This document shows, one piece after another, positions 42,234 through 52,789 of a stretch of 64,000 nt of DNA. The DNA comes from Trichobilharzia regenti. Lineage: Eukaryota > Platyhelminthes > Trematoda > Strigeidida > Schistosomatidae. The stretch is taken from the NCBI GenBank assembly GCA_944472135.2, contig OX235266.1:19176186-19240185 (forward strand), given 5' to 3'. The position numbers were made by a program, and so were the translations under genes. The first letter of the stretch is position 1. Every line of letters begins with the position of its first letter. The notes under the pieces were generated by a model. The model did not search any database. It was not told where the DNA came from and worked only from the letters and a program-made list of their open reading frames with translations.

Positions 42234-42251
42234 GGAATGATGGAGATAAAG
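42234..42251 (+). CDS. 18-nt micro-exon candidate, unit 2
   Basis: TACCTTTTCAG precedes GGAATGATGGAGATAAAG, followed by GTAATTTATG. In phase 1 it reads N-D-G-D-K without a stop. Acceptor, donor, length and phase are the same as at 37513-37530. Confidence 0.33.
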
Positions 42252-42639
42252 GTAATTTATGATCTTTCATGTAAATCTATATTTCTTTATTTTCAAAACT
42301 TAAAGCATGAGTTTATTTCTGGCATAACTGGAACTCAGGTTGGATATAAATAGGAACAGCTGCCAGTGGGTCAGTTAGTCAGGGGTTTGAAGAACTCACA
42401 ACAATACTTAAATAAAATCGAAACTCAGGTGAACAACGTACTCTCTTGGCTGAAACTAGCTAAATCACTACCTGGTAACCTTTTCACGCCACGAAAACGA
42501 GGCATTAGTATAAGCCTGATAAAGATACACAGCAAGTGACGTCATGATATGACGTAATAAGCTGTAATGAGATGCCATTTAAAGCAGCTGAATATCTCTG
42601 ATAAAATTTCCTAATGGCTTTATATGTATGCGCTCATTT

Positions 42640-43745
42640 ATGTTATCATTGTGCCCTAGGTTCCGAGTGGAACATAAGGCTTCATCAGCGAATCATTATT
42701 TCACTGGGTTTCTGAAGGCCGTTTCAACTGGATCCACGATTGTCAGTAATCTCTAAACTTCGCCCAACATGATTTTCCCCATGTCACTCTTAGACGTACG
42801 CGCAACTCATTGTTCCCCATCAGGGTTTTAGACGAAGGCCAAGTTAAAACGTGATTTCGTCCAATGGTCTCTCTGATGTGGTCCCAACCCGTCTCAAATA
42901 AATAATTGGCCGGTTGGTTAACAGATTTCTCTATTGCTTATTCTTTTAGGCCACTCATCTGATCCTCAGAATTGAACCAGAAAGGTAGTTGTTAGCGATA
43001 GCCTGCAGTCTATTGGAAATGCTTTCCATGACAAGCACGCCACTTCTGTGAACTATATAGCATTGTTGACTGATTTTACAATACCTCCTAACATGCAGGT
43101 CTTGTTCCTGATGCATAGTGGGAGAGATTTACAAATTGATTCCAAATTAATGAATGCCTGTCTTTTCTGTTCTGATCTTGGCTGCCTTTGACACCCCTAT
43201 CCATTCCAACTGTCTGCAGTTGCCTAGACAAGTGAAAGAAGTGTCCTCGTTCAATACTCTTCCACTGATAATGACTAGTGATTGTTGTTTTTGTTTGGAT
43301 ATCTTTATCACCTCTGTCTTCTGTTTGTTCGCTTAGAGTCCTGTCTGCCTGCCTCTTCTGATAACTTGTTGGTTTTCGTCTGCAAATCTTTGAGTTTGTG
43401 AAACATTAGATATAACTTATTCGCAAAGTTCAGATCGCCTTGGTCTAGCTGTTCCCTGTTTTCTCTCTTCCTACAGCCTGCTTCATGATCCAGTCCAGCG
43501 TAGTCAGGAATACTATTGATGGTAGCCAGTACCCTTATTTTAATCCTCTCTTTACTACAAACGCTCCGCTGAACTTTTCCTGGGGATAACTTGAGATGTG
43601 CACTGTTATATATCTGTTGAATGGGGTGGATAAAGATTTCTGCAGTGAACTCCGTAGTATTGAAATAGTTTTTTTGAATAACTTCGCCGTCAACACCGTC
43701 GAAGTCTTTTTCAAAGTGATTGAACATATTTGTAGTGTTGCCCTA
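42640..43745 (-). mobile_element. RTE-like LINE in duplication unit 2
   Basis: The minus frame 43308-43727 reads FEKDFDGVDGEVI (motif A region, FEKAFDS type), FIHPIQQIYNSAHLKL, then ...NSIPDYAGLDHEAG (remains of motif B and the following helix), NFANKLYLMFHKLKDLQTKT (motif C degraded; normal FADDICLMSHKLEDLQ). The 3' end with TTCCGAGTGGAACATAAGG is at 42660. Confidence 0.8.
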
Positions 43746-44117
43746 ATAAAGCGAATTTTAAAACCTAATAATTTCTGCATCTTGGTGTGTAATGCACCCC
43801 AAGCGATAGTCGCTGAAACTTGGAAACAATCCTATCCCATGTTTATTTCATAGACTAATATCTCGATAATAAGCACTTGAATTAGTTTATATATATGGCC
43901 AGCTTGGAGAAAAAACTTGTTATTCACATAATGAAACTGATTTTTGAAGTAGATCAAAGTGAGTGGTGCATTCAAGCTGTAATTTATTTTGATACTGGGA
44001 AAACCTCATCAAAACCGTTACCCTATAACAAAATTAAACGAATGATATCAGCCTATGATCACTGTTATCAAGTTATAATTAGGATATAAATGCATTTTGA
44101 TAGAATCATTATATAAT

Positions 44118-44990
44118 ATTATTTCCTTTAATTCTTAGAGAAACAGGCTTTAGATGCACGTCTCCATTCCATTCGGTTTTCTGCCAAAGTTTTCACCTGA
44201 CTCCACGTTTGCGCATATGCTTTCATCTCCTCTTCACATGACCTCCTCCATGTCACCCTAACACTGACGACCAACTCGCCGCTTCCCATTAGAGTTCCAC
44301 TAGAGCAATGGCCTGTAGTGTGATATTACCTGATGGTTTTCTCAGTGTATGGCCAATCCGCCTCCATTTCTTCTTGCATATTTGTTGCACAGTCAGTTGG
44401 TGGTTGGTTCGCTCCTAGAGATCCCTGTTGTTGATCCTGTCTGGCCGGTCATCTCATATTGAGTGGTATTGAGCGAAGACAGCTAGCTGTTGATGAAGGT
44501 CTCTAGTTCGTTCGAAGTGCCCTTCGTGACGTAGGCAAGTCTCTGATTCGTATAGTAGCCCCGAATTCATATTGGAATCGAAAATCCGGATTTTATTTCT
44601 CATGCTGAGTGCTGATCTTCACACAGACTTGAGAGAAATGAAAGCTTGCCTTGCTTTCCCAATCCTCGCTTTGATATCCTAGTCATCAACTTACCGCCTG
44701 TAGTTGAAACGATGCTTCCTACGTAGGGTTGGTAAAGGAGGTTCTTCTTTTCAGATTCCTCCCATTTATGCTGATTGTTGTTGCTGCTGTTGCTCTTGGC
44801 CAGAAAGCTTCATCACCTCTGTTTTCTCTATGTTCACCTGAAGTCCTATCTTTGATGCTTTTTCTGTCAGCTTGTTGCTTAACACTTGCATTTCTTCTAG
44901 TTTGTGGGAAATCAGGTATATATTATCGGTGAAGTCCAGATCCTCCACTTTATACCTGTCTCCTCATTGCTCGCTGTCTGTCGCATTTTT
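44118..44990 (-). mobile_element. RTE-like LINE 3' part
   Basis: The minus frame 44766-44948 reads LDFTDNIYLISHKLEEMQVL, LTEKASKIGLQVNIEKTEVM, the region just after the YADD palm motif in RTE-like RTs. The rest down to the 3' border (CTTAGAGAAACAGGCTTTAG at 44135) follows in broken frames. Confidence 0.82.
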
Positions 44991-45600
44991 CTCTGATATC
45001 TGGATGAAATTGTTCTATATAATACACAGCAATTTTTACTTGTATGCTTTTCAAATGAAATGAAGTGTTACGCTTTCAGTGACAGTTGATCTCGTTATCA
45101 AAGGGCGCTTGAGATGCTACCGAACCTACAAATCTGTGATCTATGTGTAATATACTTTCATGTTATCTGAATACGTATAATTTAATCAGACAACTTTTAC
45201 CGTTTTTCATAATTAAGCTGACCTTCATGATGCCATCCATCTTTATGGATGTAACTTTAGCAAAATAAGCCTTTTCACTTTGTTATCTGAAAGGCACATT
45301 TAATTAGAATAAGTGAAACTAAAGTTAGAAATTACCACAAACAGATGAAGCAGGAAGAGTTTTGGATATTTTTGATTTGAGGAATCAATGCCAGAAACCT
45401 GTTAATTTTCTTTACTCAAGTGCAATTGCAAAGAGGTAAGCAGAATTATGCCTAAGCTTACATACTATTTCTTAATGAATCCATATCTCTGCATGTTCTA
45501 TCAGGCATGATAAAACACTCATTATTATAAAAATCGTTGTGCTTCCCACTGAATGAAAAACAAAACGACGCTGTTTTTATTGACATTCCCCTTTTTAGTA
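44991..45600. other. no firm feature; weak exon candidate at 45382-45435
   Basis: TTTTTGATTTGAG precedes a 54-nt stop-free phase-1 segment (starting GAATCAATGCC, ending TTGCAAAGAG) followed by GTAAGCAG, a strong donor. It would fit the phase of the candidate gene upstream, but no homologue supports it. Confidence 0.25.
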
Positions 45601-45905
45601 CTAATCGAATTCCAAAGGATTGACAATCTACCTGTATCTATAAAATATAATGTTTAGAATGTGATGCAATAGACATCAGAAAAACATCGTCGAAGAGAAA
45701 TCAAAATCAAAAGAAATTAGCACAGTATAGCCTCTATTCGACCACCGAGAATCGTTAACCCTAGGTGTATATATTGTAGAATCAGGCCACAATATTGGTT
45801 TCGATAATACTGAAATCCAGTAAATGGAATCACGATTATCTGAATAGGAATGACAGATTATGACAGAATTAAACCTTTAAATTAGACAAACAATCCCTCA
45901 CACCA
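45600..45905 (+). mobile_element. Penelope-like element 3' fragment
   Basis: CTATAAAATATAATGTTTAG, GAATGTGATGCAATAGACATC and GAATCAGGCCACAATATTGG match the endonuclease region of the PLE at 61880-62100 (YKIKCLECDAIHIGLT and downstream). Heavily decayed. Confidence 0.65.
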
Positions 45906-46066
45906 TGAAGCGATAAAGTCAATAAATATTCAGTGGGCGACTTCATTATGTAAATGCATGCTATTTTTATGATTTCGAATGCTTACCGAATAGTTTGTAA
46001 TCTTTACCAGTTGCCTCGCTTGATAACCTGAACAGGATCACCTAATGCTGAAGAACTATGATTAAG

Positions 46067-47330
46067 TTACCGCGTCTGTAGGCTGAGGTCTCGTAAATTC
46101 TCGTTTAATATTGCTTTGATATGACTATCAGCAGCATTAAATAGCGAAACTTCAGTAAAAAGAATATTGTTTTGTTTTTCATTCACTGTAACGACCAGAT
46201 TTATTCGGTTATGGTCTGAAAGCAAGAAACTGACCTCTGCGTTCTGCTGTATATTCGACAAAACTTTATTGACAATCCTAATAGTTGCAGGGAGTCTGCT
46301 TTAACCGGAGTGGTGTTTGACCCGTTATGTAAAACCCCATACCCATTAACTACAATGCCACCATTCTTCAGTCGTATAGATATTAAGCCAAAGCATACAT
46401 TTTTCCCAATTAATCTGTATACCCACAACTGATTTTTGCCACCTGTTCATCTGAGACACCAAGGGGTTCCGACTTATACAGAAGTCGGTGTTGGGGCTCT
46501 TTGAAGACCTTAGGACCACATGAATCACCAGCCTTACATTCCAAAAACCTATGACCTTTTCTGAAATAGGCGAAAAAAATTCCCAGCTGCTTAGCCTTTG
46601 ACCAACTTCCAATTACAGAAAGTGACAAGAATTCCGAACATCCAATGCTCATATGACCTCCTGCACACACTGCTGGAAGCCTCTTATCTATTCGAGTAGG
46701 CTTTAACAGTTGCGTGGAGCTTACTTGTGCTCAGTTTTCAAAATCTGCTCAATTAAATACTTGCACGATCAGATACAAACAACATCAACTTAGAAGACGT
46801 CGGTTAGCGACTGTTCTCTGCGACACCTTCCAATGTTTCTGTCGAATTTATCTGCAAATTGGGAGGCAGTTCGTTTTACTATAGATTCCAGAGTACTCAA
46901 GGAGTTGAAATCTGCCGAATAATTCATCTACTTACGAGCTGTGGGACAGTTCTCCATTTTTATAGGGAGTCCCAACATGGCTTCAGTATATTTTTTCGAT
47001 CTTCGAGTATTCCATCAAATCCTTAGGCGATTCCCTGCTCAATTCATGCGTTCCTCTGAAAAGCCTCGTCAATATATCACGTGTTCTTCAATAGCCTGAC
47101 GTAGGTGGGAGCATGATGCACTCTTCTATAGTCTCTATGGCCTTGTATCTGAGGTATTCAGACAGATATAAGAGTCGCTACCAGTAATCCATTAGACACT
47201 ACCTGTCTGATAAACTTCTACTATTCGGCTGGCTGTCCATCACAGGAGCAGAGCTCCACCTTTGGAAGCTATAGGACTATAGTGACAGTACTGCATCTTT
47301 CAGGTTTTCTCTATTATCAGACATATCATG
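46067..47330 (-). mobile_element. BEL/Pao element, degenerate gag and protease
   Basis: On the minus strand, in broken frames: AIETIEECIMLPPTSGY and DILTRLFRGTHELSREF (DUF1759-type Gag, about 47170-47020), CAGGHMSIGCSEFLSLSV and FRKGHRFLECKAGDSC (zinc knuckles with several Cys replaced, 46665-46520), HRLLYKSEPLGV, then VVNGYGVLHNGSNTTPV, the protease strand with the catalytic D-x-G changed to H-N-G. LTRs and the rest of pol are not visible. This is a different BEL lineage from B and D. Confidence 0.75.
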
Positions 47331-47587
47331 TCCTTCAGAATCAAAACCAGTCGTCATCTTAGTGCATGAACTAATAGGACCCTACAACCGCCCATCATTT
47401 TTACACGAAGAAACTTTATTAACACTCTCACTCAGTTGTATAACATCCGGTCCCCTTTTCTAGACACTGGATTTCTCTTTTGTGTCTAACCTGAAGATCG
47501 AGAAGTTCTAAGTCCTGTTTCTGCCCAAGCTAATCTAGGGCTAGACCTAACATCATCACTAACTAAATTCAAATCAAAACCATGACA

Positions 47588-47998
47588 TCAGAATGCATAC
47601 AAATAGAGTTTCCGTAATTCTTGAGGTACATCCAGAGGTGCCAAATGCTCCTTCTCCATAGTAGCTTTTGCAGAAACCTTCCTCACGCATTTGCGAGGCT
47701 TCTTCTTCTTCGCAGTATATTGAGAACTGGTGCAGTTGCGAACTGGAGATACTGAGAACTTGATATGTAAGCCGAGGTTTTGTAAATCACGGTTTCCTGC
47801 TACTTTGATGTGGTTATCAACAGCACTAAGTGAAGAAACGTCAGAGTAAACAATATCCTTTTGTTTTACGTACGTTGGGAAACACAAAACTGTTTTACTA
47901 ATGAAGATCATATGGGTGATGCTCGAATTTTTTCCAACTATGAAATGTGAAAATGTTTTGCAAATATAGAACGTGAAGAGACATTTAAAATTTAACAT
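47588..47998 (-). pseudogene. BEL-type protease-region fragment
   Basis: The residues KQKDIVYSDVSSLSAVDNHIKVAG resemble EKQNNILFTEVSLFNAADSHIKAI of the BEL remnant at 46067-46261 and the decayed frame at 62450-62560. In BEL elements this follows the protease active site. The lysine-rich C-terminal part has no match. Confidence 0.4.
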
Positions 47999-48406
47999 TG
48001 AGTTGTTACCAGTTAAATTTGTGTGCTTGTGACCAGTTGGTTACAGTGTCGTGTTCTGGAAGCGCCTTCTAGTCAGGTTAGATCAGCCCACAACTCAGTG
48101 ACACTTCGTCATAACAAAAGGTAATACAGAAAAGTGTCACTCACTATTGAGTAGTGTATCGCACCGCATTTGTCAATAGACTGATACCAAAGAACATCAA
48201 AACCATTTAAAATACCCTGAGATCATGGTTCAGAGTAGTTACTCGCTTAATAGAATACGTCTCATTGATTCACACAAGATAAGAATCATGCACAAGTGAT
48301 GTGCCTTCAGGACATGACACTGTAACCAAATAATGACTTGAATTTATCTTCCACATTGAGGTTGACATGTCAGTCAGACTCGGAAAAACGATAACTAGAA
48401 CGATAT
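47999..48406. other. no recognisable feature
   Basis: AT-rich sequence without repeat or coding signal. Confidence 0.4.
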
Positions 48407-48597
48407 GCGTCGGTGGCACAGTGGTTAGGACTATCGTCGCCCATGCACATGGTCCAAGGTAAGATCCCCTGCCGACACACACCCGATATCTCTGGTCAGC
48501 CTGCAAAATTTGGTCTACCGATATCACACGCTGAAAATTCCACACTTATACCGAAAATACGGTGTGGAATCAAGCTGAAATCAAAAATGAGAAAAAA
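48407..48597 (+). repeat. tRNA-derived SINE family 1 (copy 3)
   Basis: GCGTCGGTGGCACAGTGGTT start, box B weakened (GGTAAGATCCC), body and GGTGTGGAATCAAGCTG end as in 24736-24919. Confidence 0.8.
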
Positions 48598-49099
48598 CCT
48601 GACATAGAAGCTTGGTCGTCCTAACACTTTCATAATAATCTTGTGACATTTTTCAACTGGCTAACTGACGTTACTATGTCAAATGGTTGAACTAATGGAT
48701 GCACCAATAAACAAGGTAACTGACCCTCTGCTAAATCAAATAAAGCTATTCAAGACAAGATTACTTTATGTGACCAATGCTGGAAAAAGCTTCAAACAGT
48801 AAGTCAACCTTTTGAAATTTCCTGAATTATTGTATAAGTATGCATTACAGTCTCCTTATGTTTATTTTTAAGAAAACAGTTTTAGATTCGCGTCAAACTA
48901 TTTTTCTGCAAGCAGAAAATATTCGCTACCAGTTATTTTATTATTAACTAACAAGCTACTTATTCAAAAGACGTTTCTGTATAGAAAAAACTACTTTTGT
49001 AGTTTAAGAATGAAATTGGAAGTTTGGCTGAAGGTTATTCAGCTATGCAGGCTCACTTTTATCAGTTAATGATGTCTTTCCTGAGATTAAGCTTCAGGT
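48598..49099. other. no recognisable feature
   Basis: Nothing recognised between two SINE copies. Confidence 0.4.
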
Positions 49100-49297
49100 G
49101 CGTCGGTGGCACAGTGGTGAGGACTCTCGCCGACCATGCACATGGTCCGGGGTTCGAGCTCTCGCCGACGCACACCTGATATCTATAGTCAGCTTGCGAA
49201 TTTCGGGCTACCGATATCCACGCTGAAAACTCCATACTTGTACCAAAAATACGGTGTGGAATCAAGCTGTAATCAAAAAATAAAAAAATAAAATAAA
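49100..49297 (+). repeat. tRNA-derived SINE family 1 (copy 4)
   Basis: GCGTCGGTGGCACAGTGGTG start, box B GGTTCGAGCTC, body and A-rich tail at 49274-49297. Confidence 0.8.
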
Positions 49298-49435
49298 TTA
49301 TAGTTTCATAATATAAGCTAGGATAAGGTGTCACTGGCTGATGTACAAAGCAAAGCTGTGAGATGCTGATTGCTAGGTGTTTGTGGTAATTAAATTTTTA
49401 GTAATTGATTTCTATAGTTTGGTTTGTAAGGATTA

Positions 49436-49605
49436 GATTGAATCGGTCCCAGTGGCTGAATGGAACACGAGCTTGCCTTGTAACCGGAAGGTCCTGGGTT
49501 AGAATCCCAGTGGGTGCGTACTACCGTGATTCCAAACTAGGATGAAACAGTAGCTGTCCAGTACTCCCTGGTTATCAATGGTTCTCTAACTGATATCAAT
49601 CCGTG
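49436..49605 (+). repeat. SM-alpha-like SINE (copy 5, truncated)
   Basis: GGTCCCAGTGGCTGAATGG (box A), GGTCCTGGGTTAGAATCCC (box B), decayed ribozyme (49515-49572: GCGTACTACCGTGATTCC, AAACTAGGATGAAACAG, TAGCTGTCCAGTACTCC) and the TCTCTAACTGATATCAA block. Confidence 0.75.
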
Positions 49606-49724
49606 ATCAACTCGTAAAGTAATTGATTTTCCTGAGATCACTTTTGTTACGTAGACTGATTCAATCTTTTCGTTCATAAAATAGATTCGTTTTCACGCTA
49701 AAACCTAATTATTTTATTCCTTTG

Positions 49725-49930
49725 TGGAACACCTGGAATCAAACTTGACCTCTGAGTTTTCAATGACAGTGGTTTTACTTTTATGGGGTGAGGCTGTCAA
49801 TCTCACATCCAGTGTCCCTTTTTTGCCGACATTGCTACCAGCTTAGCGCAGTCCAGGAGTGCAAAGGCTGTGGGTCGACCCTAAGCCCACATGAGTGTTT
49901 GGCGAGGATTCTACCACTGTATCACGAATT
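49725..49930 (-). repeat. tRNA-related SINE family 3 (copy 3)
   Basis: Minus strand: CAGTGGTAGAATCCTCGCC (box A), GTGGGCTTAGGGTCGACCC (box B), CACTCCTGGACTGCGC. No copy has clear flanking duplications. Confidence 0.6.
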
Positions 49931-50499
49931 CTAATACTGTCATTTAAATGACAATAGGCAATATAGATGTCATTAATAGCTTCATTTCATGAAATAATCA
50001 ATTAAATACAATCAAATACACACTAATTACGGATAATGCATTTGGACTGCGAGCGAATTATCTACATGCCGTTATAGCTCATGAAATCGGGTGAATTATG
50101 TCAGGAAATCCATGTGACGGTACTTGGTATATTAACGAAAAATTGAGAATTACGGAGGATGCCTAATAGTATTTTCTTTTAAAATTTTACTAGACGATAT
50201 CCTCACCACTTACTTCAATTTGAAGTGAGATTTTCGAATTCTCCTCGAGTTTATCTGTCATCTCTTCCAGTAACCTTAAGAGTGACTATTTGTTTGTGGA
50301 GGTTTATTCACCTTGCATTTTGTTTGTATTGGTAATTTTGTTAACCCAAAAGCTGAGATTTCGTTCATACGACTGTCCATGCTTTGTACATTGGCTCAGT
50401 CGAATTGATTTTTAATGGTTGTCTCCATGTAGTGATATGAGGGAATAGATATCATGTCTTTTGGAGTTCAGTTTATGTTCATGAATGAGAAGACGAAAC
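49931..50499. other. no recognisable feature
   Basis: AT-rich, no match. Confidence 0.4.
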
Positions 50500-51280
50500 G
50501 AGGGAGTCCGTTGTAGTGTTTTTCATAATTGTTGCAGTGTATCCCTTAGAAAATGTCAGTTTTGTCTTCTTTTGCTGTTGCGTTTTTTAACTGACATAGG
50601 GGTGGTTGAGATGATTTCGTTGATTTATCACCGACATTAGTTCCAAAAGGTTTAAATAGTCTTTCAGTGATATCACAGATGGTCTTGATATATGACAGGA
50701 TAATTTCCTCTGTGCTTTCAATGGATACCATTGATCTGGTTAGTCGCGTTGAGAGTAGGCATCTTTTGATGTAGTTTCATTAATATTCATCCTTACGAAA
50801 AATAGTCATAAGGTAATTTCCCCCATTCTCTTCAAGTTGGGAATACTGCAGTGTGTCCTGGCTCTTCTGGATAGTGATTTTATGGAACCCTGTTTGTGTA
50901 CTGCTGTAACGGAGCATTTGATCTGCGTGGATTGATTTTCTGTATACTTGAGTTTCTAATCATCCTCTAGCTGTTCGCTTGACTAAGATGTCTGAAAGAA
51001 GAATTTAGTTTTCGCATTCCTCTTCTCCTACGAATCTTATGTCGTTGAAGATGTTGTCGACTAGGTTGTGAGCATTTACCAGATAGCTTTCCATGATTAT
51101 CATGAATGTGTCGTCCACGTAACGTAATTTAATTTTTCATAGGATTGTGTTTCAAAGTCTTTGTATAACGGTTTGTGCAATCATTCCTAACATGGGTGAT
51201 TTTATATATATCCCTTTTATTTGTTCATGTGTTTGGTCATTAAAATTATTAGATACGAATTTATGCATTCCATCTAAATT
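50500..51280 (-). mobile_element. Penelope-like element, RT palm to linker
   Basis: On the minus strand: SNNFNDQTHEQIKGIYIKSP, MLGMIAQTV, KLRYVDDTFMIIME (RT motif C, YVDD), FNDIRFVGEEECEN, LLSDILVKRTARG, ETQVYRKSIHADQMLRYSS and later ICDITERLFKPFGTNVG. This order is the PLE RT. Four or more stops. The endonuclease is not present. Confidence 0.82.
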
Positions 51281-51769
51281 GTTTGTTGTGTTTTTGAGTG
51301 CTGTTGAAGGCACTTGTAAATGTTAGCTTATACTTAAGATAGACCTCAAATAACTGCACTTACTAAATACTTCACCACTCAGTAACCTTATCAGTGTTCC
51401 ACTTAGCGTGTAATTACCGACCAACGAAGACTAAGTAAAAAGACTTGGGACTGGAAGTGTATCCTGAAGAGAGTTGAATTTTATACAAGCGAAATATCAA
51501 TTTTTAATAAATAAGAATGCCACACAATTTATCTGATGCATTGGCTGGGTATTGAGCTCGACGAGTGCGCTGAATGGCAGTACAAGTGCAACAAGTAAGC
51601 GATGTGCGTGTCTAGAGTTACGTCAGAAATCACAATATGGCGTGGCACCAAAAGGGGGTGAATGCGTTAAAGCAGAAATTCAAATATTCAAGGTAAACTA
51701 CATACTCACCATTACTGGTTAAGTGCAGTATGCTTTGTTTTGGATGACATCATAAATGAGATCTACATT
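51281..51769. other. no recognisable feature
   Basis: No motif or repeat match. Confidence 0.4.
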
Positions 51770-52190
51770 AACTGGTTGGTTCATATGATGCTGTGTGTTG
51801 CATAGAGGACAGTGAAATTGAAATTAAGTCAGTCATAAAATATCTTGGAGCTGTTCTGTCCTCCAAGCTTTCTCGGTCATCCTATATTTTGTCAGTACCT
51901 AAGAAAATGTTCCGCATAGCTTATTAGATTAAGTTAAGACAATCTGGAGTAACTCAACCTCTACTTTTGTTGTTTGTTAATTCATATATCTTACTTTTTG
52001 TTCTCTACTACTGTCGCTCAGTCTTCCTGGACTGCTCAAAATAGACCATGTCACATCGTGTAGGGCATTAAAAGTTGTCAGTAGCGCAAGTAGTGTACCA
52101 TTTAGTTTGCTTGTTATTATCATAGTTGATAGATACCTGAAGTCTTCTGAGAAATAGTCCAAATCCATATTATCTGACTCTCAACATTCC
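51770..52190 (+). mobile_element. non-LTR RT C-terminal fragment, CR1/Jockey-like
   Basis: Plus strand: IEIKSVIKYLGAVLSSKLSR, SVPKKMFRIAY, KLRQSGVTQPLLLLFVNSYI and LFVLYYCRSVFLDC. The KYLGAVLS...LSW-type strand followed by a helix and LLFV...Y is the usual end of LINE RTs of this broad group. Not closely similar to the CR1-like copies in Regions 1 and 2. Confidence 0.5.
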
Positions 52191-52269
52191 CTCTTTTCCC
52201 AATTTTGACTTTATTGCCACTGTGAAAACCAAAAAGGAGATGGTATTATCGATCCTGTAATATAATTTT

Positions 52270-52628
52270 TTTAATTGCATGGAGGATTTAATCATGAGCT
52301 GACATCAGTTAGAGAACCACTGGAAAACCTGGGAGTACTGGACAGCTGTTTCGTCCTAGTTTGGGACTCCTCATCAGTATGCACCCATCGGGGTTCGAAC
52401 CAGGACCTTCTGGTTACAAGGCGAGCTCGCAGACCATTGAGCCACTGGGACTCGATCCAATGGTTCTTGAGTTCTAACTTCTGCCAGTTCACGACATAGC
52501 GCGACTACTTTGCAGTGTCTTCTCCGATGAGTTACTGCCTCATCTTCGACATGCAATACCCTTCTGGTCACGGCTTCCCACTAGAATCCCAGGTTAACTG
52601 CCTGAATGGAACCAGTCGCTAGTGAGCA
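52270..52628 (-). repeat. SM-alpha-like SINE (copy 6, full length)
   Basis: The best-preserved copy: minus strand 5' part ATGCTCACTAGCGACTGG, GGGAAGCCGTGACCAGAAGG, box A CAGTGGCTCAATGGTCTGC, box B GGTTCGAACCCC (one G short), hammerhead at 52331-52386, then TTCCAGTGGTTCTCTAACTG and ATTAAATCCTCCATGC. A partial tail in the other orientation follows at 52630-52680. Confidence 0.85.
52331..52386 (-). ncRNA. hammerhead ribozyme, best-preserved copy
   Basis: Minus strand: GCATACTGATGAGGAGTCCC, AAACTAGGACGAAAC, AGCTGTCCAGTACTCCC. CTGATGA and GAAA are intact; helix II is GTCC/GGAC; helix III is the self-complementary CAGCTG; GTC is the cleavage triplet; TACTG pairs with CAGTA as helix I. The spacing on the 5' side is irregular: TACTG overlaps CTGATGA, where copy 7 has TACTG-CTGAAGA. 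This is the layout known for the ribozyme of the schistosome SM-alpha repeat. Confidence 0.65.
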
Positions 52629-52789
52629 TCAGATTAATCCTCCATGCAATCAAACAGAATCCCTACAAAACCAATACTTAGTAATTTTTTTACTTTCGGT
52701 TTTCCTACTATCAGATAGATTAGATGCGATATTGTACCAAATGCTAGTTTTGTCTAGTTGAAGTGTATATTGCTGTGAAATCGAAAGAT

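Larger units (their letters stand above)
40430..43990 (+). repeat. old tandem duplication, unit 2
   Basis: Homologue of 34985-39620, shorter because it lacks the later SINE insertions and has deletions. It includes the second 18-nt micro-exon candidate and the second copy of the RTE-like LINE (42640-43745). Confidence 0.8.

Noticed and set aside
43895..44089. 64-residue plus frame after duplication unit 2
   Set aside because: No domain, no counterpart in unit 1, ordinary chance length in AT-rich DNA.
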